Assembly (NCBI GenBank): GCA_051294375.1
Contig: CM119270.1
Coordinates: 9,735,530 to 9,799,529 of the forward strand
Origin: Paraspadella gotoi
Lineage: Eukaryota; Chaetognatha
Length of the DNA: 64,000 nt
Direction of reading: 5' to 3'
Shown here: piece after piece, positions 57,346 to 64,000 of the stretch
Numbering within the stretch: the first letter of the stretch is position 1
Layout: each line of letters starts with the position of its first letter
Notes under the pieces: generated by a model
The model's database searches: none
What the model was told of the DNA's origin: nothing
What the model saw: the letters and a program-made list of their open reading frames with translations, nothing else
Translations under genes and position numbers: made by a program

Positions 57346-58069
57346 GACATAGCGGGTAAGAGAGATTGGGAAGAGAGAAATTGTGAAAAGGAAAAACGAG
57401 ATAAACGTTCAATAAAATTGAGAGATGTAAAATTGTGATAATTTTTAACAGAAATAAAATTCGCTATAAATTTTTTTTCCTAATAGCGCGATGAAGAAAA
57501 AGGAAAAATAAAACAAATTACAACGGTAATATATAACATTTTGTCATAAAAACATTTTAGGAAAATTTTTTCTGCGGTTAAAAAAATATTTACGGTCAGG
57601 AAAAAAATATCTAAAAAACTAAAGGAATAATTAAACAAAAATTTAACGGCGCATGACAGGCATCATTCACTCTGAATACCAATTGTTTATCTTTGATGAA
57701 AAATATTTTTTGTAAACAAAAAACCTAACTAACACATGAAAGAGAGATTAAATTTACAACGAATTAACTACGCGAGTTTTGACATTTTGATAGCTCACTT
57801 TAAAGTTTGTGTGCTCTATATAGTATATTATATATATAGTATATTATAGACCCTTATCGTCTTACCCAAAAAAAACTGGCAAGGCTCCCGGTGAAATGAC
57901 GACGATGAATCTAGTTTTATTTTACGAATAGTTTAATTTTTTAATAAGCGACACGAAACGATCTGCCGTTATTAGGCTGACGACGAGGAGCTTACAAGAA
58001 ATTGAACAAGCAGAGGTCTGATGACATCAACCATGTAAACGGACGATCTTAATTTTACAATCAATACAA
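57346..58069. other. AT-rich intronic DNA left of the Penelope remnant
   Basis: No coding sequence, RNA gene or classified repeat was recognised. It has a small TATATAGTATATTATA palindromic stretch near 57820. Confidence 0.6.
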
Positions 58070-58117
58070 TAACAAAGTTTTGATTTAATTTGTACAACGA
58101 TTTTATTTTGTATCTTA

Positions 58118-58165
58118 GCAGACATGTTCGCGCTCATAATCGAGCCTTCGATCAGCGCTTTTACA
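58118..58165 (-). ncRNA. Degenerate hammerhead motif H7
   Basis: On the minus strand the core reads CTGATCG and GCGAACATGTC, each with changes from CTGATGA and GAAACATGTC. Stem II (GGCTCG/CGAGC-like) is disrupted. Probably inactive. Confidence 0.55.
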
Positions 58166-58748
58166 GTTGTAAAATTGAACAGATTTTGTGAGTTAATGAA
58201 AAAGGGGGGGGGAGAGAGAGAGAGAGAGAAGAGAGAGAGTAAAGAGAGAGAGAGAGAAGGAGAGAGAGAGAGAGTGAAGAAGAAGTTGTTCAGGTTAAAG
58301 CTTCCAACAAAGAATTGAGAAGTACAGTGGTCAGTGGTGAGGACAGATTTTAGACAAGCCAGTTTGAATAAGTTGTGAAAAGAAGTGAAAATTTATGTGA
58401 GAGAGAGAGATGAGAGTGAGAGAGAGAGAGAAATAGAAAGGGGATAGAGAGAGAGAGAGAGAGGAAATATATATATGGTACAGATAAGATTAATGCGAAA
58501 CTTTTGAAAATGTTCTGTCTAATAACAATTTAAAAATAAATTAATTTGAATTATAAGAAATTGAAGATCAAAAAGAAAATTAAAATTTGATATTTTTAGA
58601 TTAGAGGGATAGATAAGTAAAGATTGTAGTGAAATATAAGGATTGAGAAAGAGCTCAAAATGAACTGGGCCCCCCCGGTCTCGTGAAAGAAAGGCATTGC
58701 TGACTGTGCCGGGTCATTGGCGTGTCATAGGTTGGGAAGATAATAGGA

Positions 58749-58979
58749 TTGATCAATGTGCTGATACAGCGCAAAGAGGGCAGTTCATTGGAGTTCACAG
58801 TTTATCGCAAACCAACGCATACAGATCAGTACATTCCTTTTGATTCACATGCTCCCTTGAGTCATAAGCTCGCCATGGTCAGATCCCTTACCAGAAGAGC
58901 TCAGCTGATTCCGTCGACCCCCGAGCTTCAGGCCGCCAAGCTTGAGCACGTCAAAAGAGCCTTGGCGCTCAATAAATAA
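58749..58979 (+). pseudogene. PLE reverse transcriptase, C-terminal remnant
   Basis: Reads EFTVYRKPTHTDQYIPFDSH and APLSHKLAMVRSLTRRA, the YRKPTHTDxYxxFxSxHP...VRSLxxRA stretch at the end of PLE reverse transcriptases. The catalytic domain is absent. A stop (TAA) follows at 58977, though the linker DNA beyond still looks GC-rich and formerly coding. Confidence 0.85.
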
Positions 58980-59258
58980 CCTCTGTGGGCTTTCGAGAAG
59001 GCAAGGTATCGGCAGAAACCGGCTGAAGGTAGCGGCCAGCAGGGGGCTACCCAAGTAACCGCTGACGCTGTCCCATCCTCTGCCCCCCAGGAGGATGGTG
59101 GGGAGCTTGCTGCTGAAACACCTACCGCGCCCACCACAGCGCAATTGGAAGATAAGCAGAAGCGACCCAGGAACGTGGGCCACTTGTCCCTCCCCTACCA
59201 CCAGGAGATCACTGAGTCATTGGTGCGGGTGCTAGCAAAGTAGGGGATCTCCACCTCA

Positions 59259-59660
59259 GTGACGGCCCGTGGCTCCCTATGTGAGCAAATGGTGAAACCG
59301 AAAGACAAAATCCCCAAACCGAAAACATCAGGAGCCGTCTATTGGGCGGCCTGTGCAGTGGCGGGCAATCAACCCTGTGCAGCAGCATATGTGGGCGAGA
59401 CAGGCAAGTCTCTCTCAGACCGTTTCCAGCAGCACGTAAGACCCTACAGAGACGGCATGTCATGTCCGCTATATCAGAGCACGCAACGCTCAGTGGTCAT
59501 CGATTCAGAGAGGAAGACTGTCTCGTGCTGTCCCATGACCCTAACTGGTTATCAAGGGGTATTAGAGAGGCCATTTACATCAAGACCTTGAACCCTCTTT
59601 GAACCGCGATGGAGGACGATTCGATCTCCCTCAAAACTATGATTCGCTTATCAAAGCAGT
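59259..59660 (+). pseudogene. PLE GIY-YIG endonuclease, frameshifted
   Basis: Frame 1 reads GAVYWAACAVAG and CAAAYVGETGKSLSDRFQQH, the GIY-YIG core with the YVGETG motif. The next conserved block, AISEHATLSGHRF and WLSRGIREAIYIKT, is in a second frame, and LNRDGGRFDLPQNYDSL is in a third. At least two indels therefore separate the domain. It nicks target DNA in intact elements; here it cannot be made as one protein. Confidence 0.88.
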
Positions 59661-60256
59661 GGTGGAACGCCCCACACCACCACAACCGCACAATGACTCT
59701 CCTGTCCCTACTCAACGAGCCAGGCAGAGACCTTTGGTCAACCGATGGGCACCTGACACCTCCGAATCTCCAACAGCAACTCAGCCCCTTTCTCTGAGGG
59801 CTGGGCGTTGTCCCAAGCGACGGCTGCAGGAGGATGAAGAGGACTCCACCATTCCTGTCAACAAAATGGCAAGAGTGGACACCCGCCCGCCTCACCGTCA
59901 GGTGAGAAGAGGGCCGTCGGCAGGCGTATCAGGCCAGAGGGATATTAGGGTGGCCTTGGGTTTGTTTCCTCAGGGAACAATACCTGAGCCAGCTAACACG
60001 AGATCAATCCTATTTTCTTCCCAACCTATGACACGCCAATGACCCGGCACAGTCAGCAATGCCTTTCCTTCACGAGACCGGGGGGGGGCCCAGCTCATTT
60101 TGAGCTCTTTCTCAATCCTTATATTTCACTACAATCTTTACTTATCTATCCCTCTAATCTAAAAATATCAAATTTCAATTTTCTTTTTCATCTTCAATTT
60201 GTTATAATTCAAATTGATTTATTTTTAAATTGTTATTAGACAGAACATTTCAAGTT

Positions 60257-61335
60257 TTTATTATCTTTATCCCTGTTGTACATTAAGGCGTAGTAAAATT
60301 TCTAAATTTAAATTTAATTAAAATTCTAAAAGTGAGGAACAAACAACATTATACTAATGAACATTTATGTAATAAAAAAATTTTTAATAAATTTTACAAT
60401 TTACACAGTAGGCCATGTTTATACTAAACCAGAGATGTGGAAGCGATCGATTTTTCCGCGCTGCCAATCGCGCTTCAAGACCCCTCCCGCTCCGTTTTCG
60501 GGTGCAATCCCTACTTTTTTTAGCCCGGATCGCTTTCGTTTCGAGTGCACATCGCTTCTTTTTTAAAAATTTTACATTTGTTAATTATTTATAAATACTC
60601 TCTTTAGACATGTAATTCATGGTAGAGTATATTTTAAACAATCTTTTTTGTTAACAAATAACAAGTGAAATTTTTACTATGAAAAATTGTAAGATTTGTA
60701 AATTGTAAGAATCGTTCGAGTGGAAATGAGTTTAAATGAAAAAAACAAAAAACTTTTTTCCCTATTTGGTTTTTTTTTTTTATTAAATATAAATACAAGC
60801 AGCATTATACATATTCTAATCAATTAATTAATCAATCAATCAATTAACTAAACAACTAATCAATCAAAATTATTAAAAAATTAATGAATCAATTTTTTTA
60901 TCAATCAATCAATTAAACAATCAAATAATTTATCAATCAACTAATTAATAAATTTATTTATCAAATAATTATTAAAAGAACAATTAATTAATTAATCAAT
61001 TATTAATCAATCAATTAAATAATGTCAGTGTTATCATTGTCATCTCCAACGTCGTTGTTGCTTTTGTCCTGGCCTGATATGAATTTATTTATTTGATCAA
61101 TCAATCATTCAATTAATCATGATGGTGCTATCCTGTTGTCATCATAATCATCATCAGGTCGTCAATTTTCTTTGTTCATAATGAAAAGACAAAAAAAAAA
61201 CAAACAAGTTTGAGTTAACAATGCCAGAACTGATCAGTTAATTAATTATTCAATCAATTAATCAAATATTCAATCAATCAATCAAAAAATTAAGCAATCA
61301 ATCAATTTGTCATCGTCGGTATTATCATTGTCGTG
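60257..61335. repeat. Inverted relatives of the 34.7-37.0 kb repeats
   Basis: 60426-60560 is family E reversed relative to 36890-37026, 60560-60680 reverses 36760-36890, and 60640-61090 reverses 34740-35200 (TGACAATGATAACACTGA block). ATCAATCAATTAATT runs fill the rest. Confidence 0.7.
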
Positions 61336-61339
61336 TTGC

Positions 61340-61740
61340 CATCATTTTATTTAATTATTAAACTCCTTATTTTTGTTGTATATTGCAAAATGTATTTTAT
61401 TATTTTATTTATCCCTGTTGTTTGTTTCTCTCTCTCTTTCTCCTCTCTCTCTCTTTCTCTCTTTAACAAGTTTCACTTCTTTTCACAACTCACTCAATCT
61501 GCCCTTACCTTCAACCTGTCCTCACATCTGACCACTATTCTGTCTCACCACTTTATTGGAAAACTTTTACCCTCTCTCTCTCTTTCTCTCTCTCTTCTCT
61601 CACACTCTTCTTTTACACAAATTTATTATTGAATGTCATATGCTGATGAAGGCTGAAGTAAACAAGCCGAAACATGTCCAACTATTAATTAAAAATCATT
61701 GTTACAAATTCAAAATTCTTTGCTTTCTCTAAATTAATTA
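61340..61740 (+). mobile_element. Hammerhead-bearing CT-rich module, copy at 61.3 kb
   Basis: Same block order as 36395-36745: TTGTTGTATATTGCAAAATG, CT-rich DNA, TTTTCACAACTCACTCAATC, CTGACCACTATTCTGTCTC, CT-rich DNA, a hammerhead, then AATTAAAAATCATTGTTACA. Confidence 0.78.
61639..61684 (+). ncRNA. Hammerhead ribozyme motif H5
   Basis: CTGATGA at 61643, stem II GGCT with AGCC across a large loop, then GAAACATGTC. Stem II is shorter than in the other copies. Confidence 0.7.
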
Positions 61741-62070
61741 ATTGAAATATTTTTATAATGTTTGCGGTGACTCAAAACAAAATTTATAGAAAAATTTGAG
61801 GCGTGTTTTTTTGTGATAAAGAAAACCTGGTATTATCAAAAACAGTAAAAAAAATAAAAATAATAACAACAACAATAGTATTTACATTGGCTGAGAAAAA
61901 GGTCAGCCATAACAAGATTAGGAAAAAAACAGGTTATTCTTATTGACCACTACTGTACTATACGGCTCACAAAGTACAAAGACTTCGTCGTCGTTTTCGT
62001 CATTGTATTCATCGTCGTTGTCGTCTTTGTTCAAATCATTGAGCTCCCAAATGTTCGATGTTATTATTTA

Positions 62071-62220
62071 GAACAAAGTTTGAAGAGAGATTAACAACGA
62101 TTTTTATTTCATAGTAGAAACAGACATGTTTTGACTCACATACGAGTCGTATGTGATCAAAACATGTCCGTTTCACTATGAATAAAAATCGTTGTTAAAT
62201 CTCTCTTCAAACTTTGTTCC
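62071..62220. repeat. 75-bp-arm fold-back related to the hammerhead modules
   Basis: GAACAAAGTTTGAAGAGAGA to CTCACATACGA is followed by its near-perfect reverse complement. Each arm contains an ACATGTC/GACATGT element and an AACAACGATTTTTATT-type tail like the region just after hammerheads elsewhere, but no CTGATGA core. Confidence 0.88.
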
Positions 62221-62336
62221 TAATCAAATCACAACGAAACAGAAAGGAAAAAACACGATGTTATATTTTAATTTAATATGTAATTAATTAAATAAGTTAT
62301 TTTTTTAAAAATTATAATCATTAATTACAGCTAATG

Positions 62337-62376
62337 TATCGTGGCCAGATCCGGCATTGTTTGCTCAAACTTGTTT
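62337..62376 (-). pseudogene. Second copy of the exon-like fragment
   Basis: The minus strand reads NKFEQTMPDLATI and then meets a stop codon (TAG). No convincing splice sites flank it. Its position upstream of exon 1 would suit a linker exon, but as written it is not usable. Confidence 0.45.
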
Positions 62377-62459
62377 ATTAATAATTTGATTTATTTATTT
62401 TATATATTTTTTTTTGTTCAGTGCAAGAGGGGAAAAAAAGAAGAAGATAGAGAGAGAGT

Positions 62460-63140
62460 GTGTGTTAAAGATTTAAGTATGTATAAGCATAATATATGCA
62501 ATATTGCCATAAAACAGATCAATCCTTTTGGTTTAAACTTGTTTGTAACATGAAAAACGTTATGATTTAAAAAAAAAGGAGACTTAAAATTAAAGAAATA
62601 ATAAAAATATAAGAAATACAATTTTTAGTTTTTAAGAATTAAAAAAGTTTAATTTAAATTTTAATGTAACTTAATTACAGTTTTTTTCAGATAGAAAAAA
62701 TCTTTTTTCAGCTCAGATTTTATTTGAATATATTAAAAAGAATAATCTAAATATAAAAATGTAATTTTTTTCATAGATTCTCGACCAAAGAGGAAAGAGA
62801 ATAAAAGAAAACAAAAAAATAAAAGAGAATAAGAAAAAGTGAATAAAAAAATTAGGTGCAAACAATTTTAAATGTTGAAAATAAATATTGAAAACAAATT
62901 TTTAAAAGAAAAATCAAGAAAGAGCAGGGGGTTGCAAAGATTTTAATACATTAAATACCTTTCATTTCTAACCAATAAAAACAGATGACCAGGAAGCGAA
63001 CACGCAGGGTTATTATAGCTTCCGGGTTCAATCCTTTATTCTCAATTTTTCTATCGCTCCCGGTTTCGGGTTCTTCAAAAATCGGCCGCTTCCACAGTGT
63101 TCGCTTACGCTTTCCGGATCGCGTCCACATCTCTGTACTA
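62460..63140. repeat. Family E module with AT-rich tail, inverted copy of 31540-32300
   Basis: GCTTTCCGGATCGCGTCCAC ending near 63133 is the reverse complement of the 31550 region, and the match continues leftwards through AT-rich DNA. Non-coding. Confidence 0.7.
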
Positions 63141-63582
63141 AACCAATAAATGTTAAAATTTCAAAACAGTTTTTTCTCACATTATTTTGCAGATTCGGAT
63201 TCGTCATAAAAAGTTGATAAAAAGAAATATAACTCTTTTTGAAAAATTCCTTTATTAAGTGGGTCAAAAATTAGAAAAAGCTATATTTTAAGATGAAAAT
63301 TAACTTTTTATATATTAAATATAGCTTTTTTAATTTTTAACCAACCTAATGAAAGAATTTTTAAAAATGATTTATATTTTCTTTTGTCAACTTTTGACGA
63401 GGAATTTAAATCTGCAATCAAAATTAAGAAAAGCCTATTTTGAAATTTTTCGATTTTATAAGGATAGTACTATATATAAATATAGCCTCCTGCGAAAATT
63501 AAAAAACATAAAATTTTTTTTTTTATAAATTAATGTTCACTGATAGTATGTTGTTCATAATTGACTTTTAGAATTTTCGTAT

Positions 63583-64000
63583 GTAACTTTCACTACGCCT
63601 TATTGTACATTGCCAAATGTAATTGTATATATTTCCTCTCTCTCTCTTTATCCCCCTTTCTATCTCTCTCTCTCTCTCACTCTCTCTCTCTCTCTCACCA
63701 AATTTTCATTTCTTTTTCACAACTTATTCAAACTGGCCTTGTTTAAAATCTGTCCTCACCACTGACCACTGTCCTTTCTCAATTATTTGTTGGAAGCTTT
63801 AACCTTGAACTTCTTCTTCACTCTCTCTCTCTCTCTCTCTCTCCCTTTCTTTAACTCACAAAATCTGTTCACTTTTACAACTGTAAAAAGCGCTGATGAA
63901 GGCTCGAATTTATGAGCCGAAACAGGTCTGCTAAGATACAAAATAAAATCGTTGTACAAATTAAATCAAAACTTTATTATTCTCTCAAAAACAACGAAAG
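63583..64000 (+). mobile_element. Hammerhead-bearing CT-rich module, copy at the right edge
   Basis: Closest relative of the reversed module at 58070-58490: the TTGTACATTGCCAAATG start, CTGTCCTCACCACTGACCAC, TTGTTGGAAGCTTTAACCT, CT arrays, a hammerhead and AATCGTTGTACAAATTAAAT are all shared. It runs to the window end. Confidence 0.85.
63887..63938 (+). ncRNA. Hammerhead ribozyme motif H6
   Basis: CTGATGA at 63893, stem II GGCTC with GAGCC, GAAAC, loop AG, GTC. Stem I can pair AGCG with TGCT (four pairs including one G-U). It is the most complete core in the window. Confidence 0.82.

Larger units (their letters stand above)
58070..60300 (+). mobile_element. Degenerate Penelope-like retroelement (PLE) with inverted ends
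   Basis: PLEs encode a reverse transcriptase fused to a GIY-YIG endonuclease and carry hammerhead-bearing terminal repeats (pLTRs). Here a short RT C-terminal piece and a GIY-YIG domain (58758-59660) lie between inverted arms of about 255 bp (58500-58754 and 60002-60256). Outside the left arm, 58070-58490 is a reversed hammerhead module whose plus-oriented relatives are at 61340-61740 and 63583-64000. Most of the RT is missing and the endonuclease is frameshifted, so the copy is dead. An inverted, truncated terminal repeat is a known PLE feature. Confidence 0.85.

Overview
The window is animal nuclear DNA. It is AT-rich and intron-dense, crowded with microsatellites and repeats, and has short GC-richer exons joined by GT-AG introns. 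An axonemal dynein gene, Penelope-like retroelement remains, tRNA-derived SINEs and CCCTAA-like telomeric motifs point to a metazoan with motile cilia, probably an invertebrate. I cannot name the species.

Two protein-coding genes can be read. (1) On the minus strand, 29 internal exons between 56815 and 14688 join in one frame without a stop (4031 nt, about 1343 codons). They encode the middle of an axonemal inner-arm dynein heavy chain: linker, AAA1, AAA2, AAA3 and the start of AAA4. The sequence falls in the DNAH3/7/12 group and reads most like DNAH12. The N-terminal exons lie beyond the right edge. The AAA4 P-loop, stalk, AAA5, AAA6 and C-terminus were not found in the 14.7 kb to the left. 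(2) On the plus strand, six exons between 9992 and 13052 encode a complete 199-residue calcineurin-B homologous protein (CHP1-like). It lies antisense, apparently inside a large intron of the dynein gene.

Layout from left to right: 1-1130, repeat family C on the minus strand; 1131-4720, AT-rich DNA with microsatellites; 4722-9235, a tandem pair of family C ending in a GC-rich hairpin; 9832-13052, CHP1; 13053-14687, microsatellite and CCCTAA-like DNA; 14688-21495, dynein AAA4 to AAA3 exons; 21772-23033, a fold-back transposon holding a SINE; 25835-30948, AAA3/AAA2 exons; 30949-37122, a 6 kb repeat-filled intron with hammerhead motifs, family B, family E and 735-bp units; 37123-40764, AAA2/AAA1 exons; 40765-46498, an intron with a family C copy; 46499-52905, AAA1 and linker exons; 52906-56251, family B and family C plus a misplaced exon-like fragment; 56252-56815, the two most upstream exons found; 56816-64000, an intron holding a degenerate Penelope-like element and hammerhead modules.

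The most noteworthy non-coding signals are six hammerhead-ribozyme cores whose stem II covaries between copies, a GC-rich terminal hairpin in family C with compensatory changes, and a 44-bp minisatellite made from the CHP1 EF-hand loop and its splice donor. No novel multi-gene system was found. All assignments come from reading the sequence and remembered family motifs; no database search was run.
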